From positions 113,990,214-114,054,213 of the forward strand of contig NC_085047.1 in the NCBI RefSeq assembly GCF_963662255.1: a stretch of DNA of 64,000 nucleotides. Reading direction: 5' to 3'. Below are positions 10,601-21,400 of this stretch, in pieces (position 1 is the stretch's first letter; each line of letters starts with the position of its first letter). Source of the DNA: Cinclus cinclus. Taxonomy: Eukaryota > Chordata > Aves > Passeriformes > Cinclidae. The notes beneath the pieces are model-generated. The model did no database searches, was not told the DNA's origin, and saw nothing but the letters and a program-made list of their open reading frames with translations. The position numbers were made by a program, and so were the translations under genes.

Positions 10601-12001
10601 TATAGATGTGACAGAAGAAAAGTCACCAAGAAAACTCTTATGACTCTGAGTTATTTTTGATTCTTACCTAAGTAGGTTTCAATGTTTATTTTACAGAAAT
10701 TATTTTCATCAACTCTGCCTTTTTTATGAAACATGAAAACTGAGTACCCATTGTGTTCAAGTTATCCCTTAAATTCTCAGGTCAGTCAAAGTGAAAACCT
10801 CCATAAAAGTCATTAAAATCAAGCCCCAAAGTGCAGGCTTTCTTCTCTTGTCTACGGTGTTGTCATCTTGAGAAATGCAGTTGTCCTTTAATCCAAACAC
10901 CATTTTATGTACATAATAAAAGTGATTTCTACCCAGTAGTCTCATCCAGCCATTGCTTCATAAATTCTCACCAACCCCATCTTGTTGTCCCTGATGAAGG
11001 ACGTTCCTTCACTGGAAGCCAAGAGCAATCAGGTATTAAAATTGCTTCCAGCAGGCACTCACGTGGTGAATTATGAAACAAACAACTGTAGGCACCAGAA
11101 TTAACAGAGAAGAAGACTAGAACAGCTAAACCACAGCCAAACCTTTTTCTTGCTGTGATGTCTTCTGAAATAAAACATGAAGCCCCTGTGTGTGTGTGCA
11201 AACGTATACAAAAAAATGTGTGTGCACATGAAAGAGCAATGCTTCTCAAAATATTTTAGGAAATAATTTCCCTGTGAAAGACAGATTAAAGTCTTCTGGC
11301 AATTTAATTTGTCAGGGAAGGATGAATAACCTCAGCCATTACTAAAGGAAAGGTGAAATCAGGTGATAGTAAATAATAATAATCACACTGCAGGCTGATT
11401 ACCAGACAACTATTCAATAAACTGGTTTATTGCAGCAGAGAAACCACTTTCCTGGAGCAGTTATGACCGCTGCTAAATCAGATTTCTACGTAATGTGTCA
11501 ATTCAGATTCCATAAAGCCATATTGCTCCGACTCTGAACACCATGTTTTTAAGGACTCAGTTAAAACACGGCCAGACAGGGCTGCCTTTCCCTCCAAGTT
11601 CTTGTAAGGGCTCTCAGCAGTTTAAACTGAGCTCAGAGGGTCCTTACTGTCATTGCCTGAAGGTTAATTGTGTAAAAACTATGTATAAAGCTCTTTTTAT
11701 GCTTTCTACAGTGTGTTTTTTCCACCTTGGAAAACCAATTTCAGCTTTCCTTGGAAATATTCGAAGGGAGGAGTGTTTTCTGTATTGGGATAGTGGAACA
11801 GGGAAGGAAGTGGCAGCCTGTCTGTCATGGAAAGGCTCCACCTTCTCAAAAAAAAAGACGTGTTGATCTCCTCTCTATGAACTATAGATGAACTATAGAA
11901 ATACGTGACTAAAATCACCTCCCTGATGATGTTCCTTGGAAAATCATAGCACTCCCTTCTGGAAAGGTCCTACTCCCTCCATTGATTATAGGTGCCAACC
12001 T
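7615..12001. other. Transposon-poor single-copy noncoding sequence
   Basis: No recognisable transposon, RNA gene or coding exon. Only short microsatellite-like bits occur, such as a TG run near 11189-11198 and an 11-bp tandem duplication (ATGAACTATAG) at 11877-11898. Open frames on both strands are short and match nothing I know. Confidence 0.6.
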
Positions 12002-12064
12002 ATCCACCTCAAAAAGCTGGATGAGGTGGATCTCATCCTAGATTTCCATGCTTTTGAGGTGGAT
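12002..12064. repeat. Compound inverted repeat
   Basis: ATCCACCTCAAAAAGC (12002-12017) is mirrored by GCTTTTGAGGTGGAT ending at 12064. The outer arms are about 15 bp and differ by one extra A. A second, inner inverted repeat GGATGAG...CTCATCC (12019-12038) lies between them. The plus strand could fold into a branched hairpin. I cannot tell whether it has a function. Confidence 0.85.
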
Positions 12065-13290
12065 CTCTGATGTAATCCAGCTGAAAGACTTTAGTCTGAA
12101 CCACTTTGCTGGTGTTTTCCGTGTCTGCAGTGTGGTCCTAGATTGGTGTTGATGGGGCAAGCCTTCCACAGGGATTTTGGCCTTCCTTCAGGATATTCAG
12201 CTGGTCCAGCTCCTGAAGTCATTTTTTGGCTGCCCTTGGTCTCCTGTCAGAGAAAACAAAGAGAGCTCTGTGCCCTGGTGCTCCTTAGTCCCGTTATTTA
12301 GGCTGGCTGTCCTTCAAATTTGGAAAGAAACATTAATCCCTTTGGTTCCATGAATTCCCCTGTGGGTGGATAGACAGCAATGGGGAGGAACAGCCATTCC
12401 TCTTCTCCCCACCTCAGTAATAAGCAACTCCTGAGGGCAACTGAACACTGCTCTGAGATTTATATCCCCAGAGATCCATATCCCATCCAGGGAATATGAT
12501 ATATTTTGTTTGACAGATGTGGCAGGGTCAGGGAGAGGCAGAGAGAGTTGTTGGGAGCAGAACTGTGAGTAAATATGTTGGGGGGAGGGAATTCCGTGCA
12601 CTGGAAGAAAATCTGGAGTACAGGGGAGAAGAGTAGATGAGTCGAAAAGAAATGGGAAAAGATTATTTGGGAAAACCAGAGAAGAGGGAGAACAAAATCT
12701 GAGGTAAGGACAGAATGAGCTGGTAGGGAAGGGAAGAGTTTCAAGGAGAAGAAACCTTGGGAAAATAAGAGTTGTAGGGTAATGAAAGAAGTTCCTAAAC
12801 TGAGGAGAAACTAACCTTAGTGTAAGGTATTTCCTTAAAAAAGGAGGGAAGGCTCACCAAAACACATCCTAAATGGAAAGGAGAAAGGAATAAAATTAGA
12901 AGTTGACTTCCTAATTTGCTGGAGAAGTTAATGCCAGCATTCTATAATAACTTGAAATGTGTATTAACACATTTCAGTGTCTCGACAAAATGCAATTAGA
13001 AGTTTCCCAGACAAGAGCACTCTGAAAATCCTCAGTGCCACAGAAGCAAAGGCAGCCCACAAACCTTGGAAGCCTTTTAGGGATCCCATCTGTGCCACAT
13101 TCCCATGGATGAAGTCCAGACTGAACTCTTGCACTGGACATAATATCCTTTATAATAGAGAGCCAATTTAGGGGACAGGTGCATTATATCCAGGCTTTAG
13201 CTTCCTCCAGGCTGTGATAGTTTTATGCTTAGGTTGATTGTTTTAGGCCAACCAGGAGATAATGATGACTTTTACAAATCTGGAAAGTTT
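12065..13290. other. Unassigned sequence with a purine-rich stretch
   Basis: About 12575-12905 is strongly purine-rich on the plus strand (many GGGAA, AGAAG and GGAGA motifs). It is flanked by ordinary AT-rich sequence. No gene or known repeat was identified. Confidence 0.55.
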
Positions 13291-13357
13291 TATTTTTTTT
13301 TTTGTTTTGTTTTTGGGGTTTTTTTGTTTTTTTGGGTTTTTTTGTGTTTTTTTTTTC
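13291..13357. repeat. T/G low-complexity tract
   Basis: About 67 bp of T with interspersed G (TTTTG and TTTGGG units). Same class as the tracts at 7461, 35203, 45487 and 55027, with T/G on the plus strand. Confidence 0.9.
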
Positions 13358-16300
13358 GTGAGGGCAAAGGTGATATGAAGATACAAGCAGTGTCTCCTTA
13401 AAAAATATCCCAGCTGTTGTTTAGGGATTGTAAATTCAGATTAGGAGCTAATCCCAGTTGCTGGGGGTGGTGTTTACATTGGAGTTGTAGTGCAACAGGT
13501 AATTTCCTTTATTATTGTTAAAAAGATGGGCTGTATGTTTCTGTTGTGCCTTTTGTTCTGCTATTTGAGTTTTTTTCTGGTGTTATTTTACATGTTTCTA
13601 GTCAGAAAGAGACCTCATCTCTTAATTTTTATAAAGATAAATTTAATTGCTCTGTTGCATTGAATTTAAGAGTCTGAGGGATAGGGTTAGAAAGAATACT
13701 ATATAAATAATCTATTAATTAAATTAACATTCATGTTATTATGGTGTTCTAAAGCAATACCTGCAAAGCTTTCATAACTATGAAATATTTTAATCATAAC
13801 AAGTATTTCCCTGTTTGTCTCAAACTTCACAGATTTGTATATTTTTATGAATTCTGTGCTTTTACCCTTCCGCACATAAATAGTGGCTTTATTGTCTCGA
13901 ATCTACAGGATCAGTGATTTTATGACCTCAAATGTCTGTGTGCCTTTGTATGGCAGAAAACAGAACAGGATCTGGCTGGCAGAGTTAGGAATTATAAAGA
14001 TTATAAGATTATGACAATATATAGGTATTACAAGATATAACTGCCATAGTTTAACCCTTTCAAAGTGTCACATCTCTGTCGAAGGAGCAATTTTCCTCTC
14101 TTGGGTAAGTCAGGAGGAAAGCACATGGCCATGAGTAAGCCTAGCTTGTCCTGGGAGACATCCAGGACTGCAGGTCCTGGTTTGGAAGGGAAAAAAGGTC
14201 ATGAAAAACCCTGAATTATCTCAGAGCAGCTCAAACGTGCCCTGAACAAAGCACTTTGCTTTGACAAGAATGGTTCACTTGACTTGACTTAATTCTGGTT
14301 GGTTTGGGGGTTTTTTTGTAGAAAATTGGAGCAAATCTTTCATTTTGAGGAGATTCAATGAATGGAAGTTCTCTGGGGGTTAGGTGGGTTTTTTTTCCCC
14401 CAGAGACATTTCTGGTTTGGACTCTCTGCTATTCTGCTATTCTTTGATGGGAAATTGATGCTTATCTGAATTTTGGGCATGTCCAGTAGTCCTGGAGCAA
14501 CTCCTCTGGAATAAATGAGGATTTTTCAGTGATTCTGCACTGAATCCTGGAGAAGAAATTTGGATGTACCAGTTATTCCTGGAATATCTGACCCGTTTTA
14601 GGTAATCTAGAAAATCTGGAATATTCTTGATTTTGAATGTAATGAGCAGATGTGCAAGTCTGAATTCACTGGTATTTTTAGGTGCTTCTGCTCAGAAATC
14701 AAGAGGAATCTCCACATTTAGAGGTTAGGAGCCAGACTCAATTTGGCGTTGTGGCTCTCACAATTTTTTCCTATAATTTTTTATTTTCTCTTCCCCAGTC
14801 AATAATTTCATTGACAGAAGTGTGGTGTTGCCCATATGGGAATTATAATATTATTTTTTGGGATGATCTGTGTAGAACAAGCCTTAAAATATGGACAAGG
14901 GAGAAGTTTCTGTGTGGGTTTATGTGAGCAAAATACATTTCTGAGCTGAGTTTTATTAAGCAGATACCTTATTTTTTTTTTACACTAACTCATACAAACA
15001 GTCTGTCTAGTAATTGAAAATGATAAAGAAATGTAAGAAAATTTAAAATAAATTAAAAAATCTAATAAATAGATAAAACAGTTATTCATTTTGACCAGAT
15101 CTTGCCTAACTAAAATTAGTCAGTGAAGTTCAGTTAGATTTACACAATGGAACTAATAATCAACACCGAAAAAACACCTGAATAAAAGTTACTTTGCATT
15201 ATTAAATGTTTAATTGTGTTTCAATGTGTAGCAGGTGAAAAAATGGAATTATTAGAATAAATAACCTACAGAGTTTAGAGCTTGTTTTTGGCTTGTTTTT
15301 TTTCCTAAACAAACACAATTTCAAATTTTTTCCTTGAAAATGCTCCGAGGTACGAAATTATCATCTTCCCTATTACTGATGGAATAAGATCTTGTTTAAA
15401 AGCCTGGAAACATAATATTAAGATTATAAATATTAAAAACATTCTACTGAAATGTCTCATTCAGAAAGTCCCATCTTGCCCAGGAGGTATGGACATAATG
15501 TACTTTTTTAGCACATCCATATGAATTTTCCTTAAAAGATAACTTCTAAAAACAGTTAGGCATGTGTGTAGATACAAAAGAGGATAAAAAAAAAATCAAA
15601 TTAAACAGCTTCATTTGAGGCAAGGAGGCTCTGAGGCCACAGGCATCTGCCCTCGAGGATGTGCTGTTTGTAGGTTTACACATTGACTCTTTAGCTTTCA
15701 AAATGCAGTCTGGAGTCTTAATTGGATTTATGAGTTGGCAAAGCCAGTAAGGCAGTGGGCTTAAGGACAGCACTAATTCTGAAATAATCTTCATCTCAAT
15801 ACAGAGGGATACACGACACTGGGTCCCTGTAACTCCTCTTTTTGCCATCTTCTCAAATTATAAGTAAAATAACATTGAACTGTAAGGCCATAGGGTTACC
15901 TTTCCTTTAAAAAAAAATCAAAAATTGAAGGCATGATTTTAGTCTATATTTTTGCTAATTTATTGAAAAAACAAGTAACTAAAATGAAAATAGGGACGTT
16001 GATAACAACCAGTAATGAAAGAATTTGAGGAGGGGAGAAAGGATGTGATCTTCATTTGCATGAACCTCTAACATAATGACCTTAAATGTATCTTTTAACA
16101 GACAAAATGTAGAAATGATATTGTTCATTGGCATAATCTCAAATGAGATTTAACCTTTCTGTGTTAAAAATAAAAAATTGACTCTTAAAGAAATATGTTG
16201 AAGACAAACTTTTAATCTGGACTCAGCCGATATCACCCACATTTTCAGAGATGGAGAAACCATTTAGAGCAGTCTGTGTGCCAGGCAGAAAATTCTTTGT

Positions 16301-16849
16301 TACGGTATTAAAAAAATGCACATGTTTATTTTAACAAGTAGATTATTAGTTGTAGCATCTCACTCAACTTTAAATATTTTACCATTTATTTTAAAGCATC
16401 TGCATTTCATTGAGTGCATAAGAAGTCCCAGGAGACATACCACTAAGAGCTTTTTCAGAGGTTTTTTTTGTGGTTTAGAAAAAGCTTGATTTTTTTTTTT
16501 TTTAAGAATTTCTTTTCCAAGGGATCTAAGAGAATAAAATAAATTAAAGAGAAGCTTAAAGACAAGAGAAAGACCCCTAAAAGGAAATTTTTGTTGGCAG
16601 ATGTGCAGGATTTTCCCTTCTGCAGATATGGATTTCTCTGGGAGATGCACCAAGTGCTGCTTTAATGAAGAGAGGCTGCAGTTGGCAGGTGGACAAAGTG
16701 CTGACTTTGACAGGTCGATGCTGGTTCCTCATCTCATGAATTGTTATTTAATTGCACAATATTACTTTCTAGCCAGTGAGTGAAACAAATCACGTCTGGC
16801 AAAGGGAAAAAATGAGCAAGAGAGCAAGAACAGCTGAAGGAGCACAACA
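13358..16849. other. Transposon-poor AT-rich noncoding sequence
   Basis: Single-copy AT-rich sequence containing several TAAT-type motifs (for example 13712-13730). No coding exon, RNA gene or transposon is recognisable. Short poly(A) and poly(T) runs occur at about 14972-14982 and 16491-16504. Confidence 0.6.
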
Positions 16850-16867
16850 CTCCAAAACGTTTTGGAG
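16850..16867. repeat. 18-bp perfect palindrome
   Basis: CTCCAAAACGTTTTGGAG equals its own reverse complement over 18 bp with an AACGTT centre. A palindrome of this length is mildly unusual in 64 kb. It could be a dimeric protein-binding site or chance. Confidence 0.95.
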
Positions 16868-18852
16868 GCGCTCAGGACACTGAAGTTGTCCCTCAGGAAG
16901 AGATGGACGTGACTCCATCCACACCAAAGACTCTTGGGTGACCCTTTTGGTGACTGACACTTCCTTTTCTCCCTTCCACCCAGCAGCAGCCAAATCTCTG
17001 TCCCTCACTCTACATAAATGAAATTATTTTCTCTGCTACACGAGAAGCATGACATGCAAAATGTCTCCCACCCTACTCCACTGGCCCAGTTCCTCCAGTT
17101 CTGGGAGTCAGTGGAGCACTGGAACTCAGCAGCTGGGCTTCTTGCCTTGCATGACCTTTAGGGGTAAATGTCAGCCAGCTCTTAAGCTATCAGTGGATTT
17201 CTCATCAAAGTTTAAGACCCTGATAAACCTCTTTGCTGCTGCTGTGGCAGCGATCAACATCCTCTATGTATTTCCATTTTGGAAGATAAATACAGAGGCT
17301 CGACCAAAATAAAACAAGTGCAGAAGTGCTGTGATCTTAGAAGTCTTTAAATTTCTCTAATATAAACAGACCATAAGAAGCTTTGTCCTCTTAATCCTTG
17401 CTGGTTTTTAGACAATTTGTTGTCTCACAATTAAGTACAGATGGTTTGGAGCTGAAATGTTGATAAAAAAAAAAAAAAAGATGCTTAGGATTGCTTCAAT
17501 TTCCGGGTTGGATTTTACCAGTAATCCATGTCTGAAACATAAGAAATCTGGTTTTATCTGATCTTTAATGCTAGTTTACAGATCACTGACATATTTCAGT
17601 GATTACAGTATGTGCATGAAATAATACTATTATCATATTTAGAGTAGGAATGAATCTGTGGGAAGGCTCTGTAGCAGCATCCCTCTCTTCAGTCTGTGCT
17701 GCTTATGGCGTAACTTGCTGCTTTCATTTAGCCATGCAAAGAAGGGTCTCATGACATGGGGGAGGTTTGATTTTACAGCTGGAATACCACTGTCAAGGAT
17801 TTGGGTAACATGGGAAACTCTTCAGTATGATTATTTAATGCGGAGAAAATAGCTGAAGACACCCAGAATGACTCACTTGCCAACATCTTTTTAGGAAGTT
17901 CTGTCTGTTCTGAAAACACAGACATGAGCAAATGAAGAAGTTGAAAGGCTGTAAAACACTTTCATCTGTGTCAAAGCAGGATGGGAAGTTATGGTGGGAT
18001 TCAAAAACCCACTTTTCCATGAGTCTATGAATTAGACATTTTAAGCTGGTTAAAGAAGTCCACTTCTATAAACTATAGCACTTCTAGAGAATTTATTTGC
18101 TGTTGTAACTCTACATAGTCCTGTCCCCCTTCCGCCTTTTTCAACAAATACTCGTGGCTTGGTCTTTATTGGTAGCTGAGCTGGTATTTTTCTTGGGCAT
18201 GATGAGAAGGTATAAACTATCTAAGACAGTAAAAGCTGATGCTGAATTTGTTCTCCTGTTTAAAACATTTTTATTGTGTCCTTTGGTACAGGTGTTGAAG
18301 GCTGTCTTTTCTGATGAAGCAAAAAAAAAAAGTCTTTTTAAGCTAAAGACAGAAATATTTATCATTAACTGAAGGTCCTACTCTTTAATGTTTGGACATC
18401 AAAATTTAAGGGACTATTTGATGTGAGTTTACTTCTCTCTGTTAACTTGCAGCATTGATACAAGAGGAAATCTGTGGTGCTCTTCGAAGTTCTCCGACAT
18501 CAGTGATTTAATAACATGTAAAACACAGTTAGCTCCTTGCTCCTGGATGAGAGGGGCAGGGAGTTGCTTAGGGAAGGAGTCAGCAGAGGGTAGTCCACAG
18601 ATGAACAGTCAAGACCATTTTGAATAAGCTGTGCTGGGAGTTGCCTCCTCCCTGCCCTCTCCTGGCATTTCTCCACACTGACAGGAGCTTAAAGACCAGA
18701 AAATATGGAAGTTTTCATCAGTGCTCTGCTGCAGCAGGCATCCATCGTGGCAGTCTTTAGGTTTGCTGGTTTAAGGTCTGCTCCTGGCTTGCCTGCTGCT
18801 TTGGGCATTCCTGCTGGCTGCTCTGTGCCAGGTCTGAACACGTGCAAAGGGA
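16868..18852. other. Unassigned noncoding sequence
   Basis: Single-copy sequence with a poly(A) run at about 17466-17480. It contains only short open frames and no recognisable gene, RNA or transposon. Composition becomes more GC-rich from about 18540. Confidence 0.6.
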
Positions 18853-18896
18853 GGGAAGTCACCTTTCCCTTTAGAATCAGGGAAAGGTGACTTCCC
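18853..18896. repeat. Perfect 18-bp-arm hairpin with 8-nt loop
   Basis: The left arm GGGAAGTCACCTTTCCCT (18853-18870) is exactly complementary to the right arm AGGGAAAGGTGACTTCCC (18879-18896). The loop is TTAGAATC (18871-18878). Pairing stops abruptly at both outer ends. The stem is too short for a typical microRNA precursor. It may be a recent templated inverted duplication or a structured regulatory site. Confidence 0.97.
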
Positions 18897-20939
18897 CGAT
18901 TGTCCCTTCTGTCTCCACAAGCAGCGAATTGCTCCTCAATTCCGGAGTTTTTTCCAGCCTTTCACTCTGGTCCTGCTCCCTTGAAGTGGCAAGTGCAGGT
19001 TTAAGAACAATTTACTTCAGCCACAGATAAACCACAGAGATAAAACCCACAGAAATTAATGCCTTGGGAACAGAATCAAAGAGAAGCCCTAAGTGACAGT
19101 TGCTTTTATTATATTTTTGTCATTCAAAAGCTGAATATCATGGAGAGAAGCAATGGGTGATCTGAGCCCAGGATCTCTGTACATGGATATATTTGTCAGT
19201 ATTTGCAGCCTGGTTTAAAGAAGGCTTTTGGCAGCACAACCCCTGTTGTGATGCCATTCTCCAAATCTACCAGTGAAGGATCTTCTCAAAGAAATGGGCA
19301 AAGTCATTGTTTAGACAAAATTCCTGTAAATTAACACATTCAGAGCTTAAAAGGCCTAGAGAAAGTGGTAGACATGTCCATTTCAATTATTTGGAATGAT
19401 TTTTTCTAAAGGCAAAGGAAAAAAGAAGAGAAACCACTCACCTGGCTTGGCTTTGCCACAGTAGCTAAACAAACCCTGCAACAAGCACAGGTGGAGAAAT
19501 GTGTGTTTAGTTTTCATTTTAGTTAGTTTTCAAAGGAAGGAGTGGTCATGTTTGTAAAACATTCAGGTGCCCTGGCGAGCAAAACAATATAAAAATGAGA
19601 GCTTAAAGATGAGGAAGCACTGGTTTCATTCAACTGCAGTTCACACCTTCCGAAATCAAGTAAATATTTTAAGAACATTCCTGGGTTTTGATGCTTGACA
19701 GCTTTCCTTATAAATACAAATAACAGAAAATCAAAAAAGAGAAAAATTAACATTATAGCAAAATATTGCCAGAGGCCTGCTTCCACATCCATAATTCATA
19801 GGGAGCCTGCAAGAAACTGCAGCTTTCTGCTGTCTTCTGAAGATGGTGATATTGTGCACTACTACATTTACTTGATGCTTGCATGTTTTTCCAATCTGAT
19901 GTTCAAACAAAATAGCATTTTCCCCTCTCTAGGTTAAATAAAAGTACTTTTATTTGGTCCAGAACATTATGATCAGAGATTTTATATTCTGAAACACAGA
20001 GGAAGAAAGGGATTTCTTGCAACTTTACAAAATAACCCCATTATGTTTATATAATTATATGATGGAATATATTAATTTTAATTTCAAACCCATTGTTCTT
20101 TAAAACTACTCTGGCCTGAATGTTTCTCAAGCTGGGGACAACTCCAAGAGGCACATTCCCAATGTGATTTTATGATCATTTGCAATGTGTGCTGAACAGA
20201 GCCTCAGAAAGCACAGCCCATGTGTGGTGGTGTGATTACTGCCCTGGTGGGATCTGTCCGGAGTGGGTAATTTTCCTGTTAGCAGAGAAATCAGGTGAGA
20301 CAGATGCCTGTTCTGTTCCCTTCCAGCTCAGTCAGAGCTCTGGATGCTGTCCTCAAGTACAGATTGGTACTCTTTGGGTATAGCTGCTTTGTGATACTCC
20401 TATATTTCTGAAACCACACCTGCTTGTGCCAAGTTTTTATTTCCTTTATCTTAAAAAAAAAAAAATAATCTGTTTAAATTCCTCTTTCTATGAACACTTT
20501 TGAGTCTTTAGCCTCTGTCTGGCCCAGTAACTTGAACTGTTACAGAATTAAGTGCATTTTATTTCAAGGGAATTAATTACTTCATAATACAAATATTCTA
20601 ATTCTGCAGATAGAAATGGTGGAAAGAAATGTGGGAAAATAATTTGGAGGAGGATTGTAGGAAATCCAGGTTGTACAGGATGTTGTGAAACACAGCTGGT
20701 CCGACTGGCTATAAGAATCTCTTGTTTCAATGATTTATGTCTGCCTATAGGTAATGATGTGGGATGATTGAGCACAAGGCACAGCAGGAGGGAAAAACAA
20801 AAAAAGTCCACTTTTTAAACCCCCCCCCTTCCTAGTTTATATCAGCGAGATGAGATTTATAACTGAGACCTCTAATTTCAACATGGCTTGGTGCCAGGGA
20901 GATCCAAACCAGAGCCTGGCTTCTGCAGCATCAGAGCTG
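18897..20939. other. Unassigned noncoding sequence
   Basis: Single-copy sequence, AT-rich after about 19000. A poly(A) run lies at about 20453-20465 and a C-run at 20820-20828. No gene or transposon is recognisable. Confidence 0.6.
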
Positions 20940-21400
20940 GGCAGGGAAGAAGCCACTGCATCTTTAAGAAGTGCTTATTTGGCATTTACTTATTTAGTTA
21001 AAGATCATGGCCAGGCAGAACTCCCGTGGGAGGAGTGGATGGTTCACTGGGCCTCATGGGGAGGGCGGTAATTAAACTCTGAAGGCAAGCAATGATGTTA
21101 AGCTAAAAGCTCATCTTTAAATAGTAATACACTCGCGATGTAAAGTGGAAGGCCCTCGGGTGCCTGTTGACACAGCGTTAGGAGCTGGCACTTTTTTATA
21201 TAAAAGCTAAATTGAAGAAACTGTTATGAGCTCATCTGCATAAAGCAATATGATTCTGCCTGAGGGTGTGGGCAACAGGGAGTGATTAGCAAAACGTCTT
21301 TTTCCCTGCTACTCTGTTGCTCTGATAACATGCCACTTGTCACTGAGAAATTTGAGATACCATATGCCAACCTGCTTCTACAGAGACCCCCTTGCTGATT
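20940..21400. promoter_or_regulatory. Candidate conserved noncoding element
   Basis: Balanced-composition, non-repetitive sequence carrying GGCGGTAATTAAACTC (21064-21079), scattered CpGs near 21133-21177 (ACTCGCGATG, CCTCGGG, CAGCGTTAGG) and a TTTTTTATATAAAAG motif near 21192. It lies in the transposon-poor part of the window. This texture resembles vertebrate conserved noncoding elements, but conservation cannot be seen from a single sequence. No coding frame fits. Confidence 0.2.

Noticed and set aside
18853..18896. microRNA precursor
   Set aside because: The stem is only 18 bp with no extension or bulges, shorter than a normal precursor hairpin.
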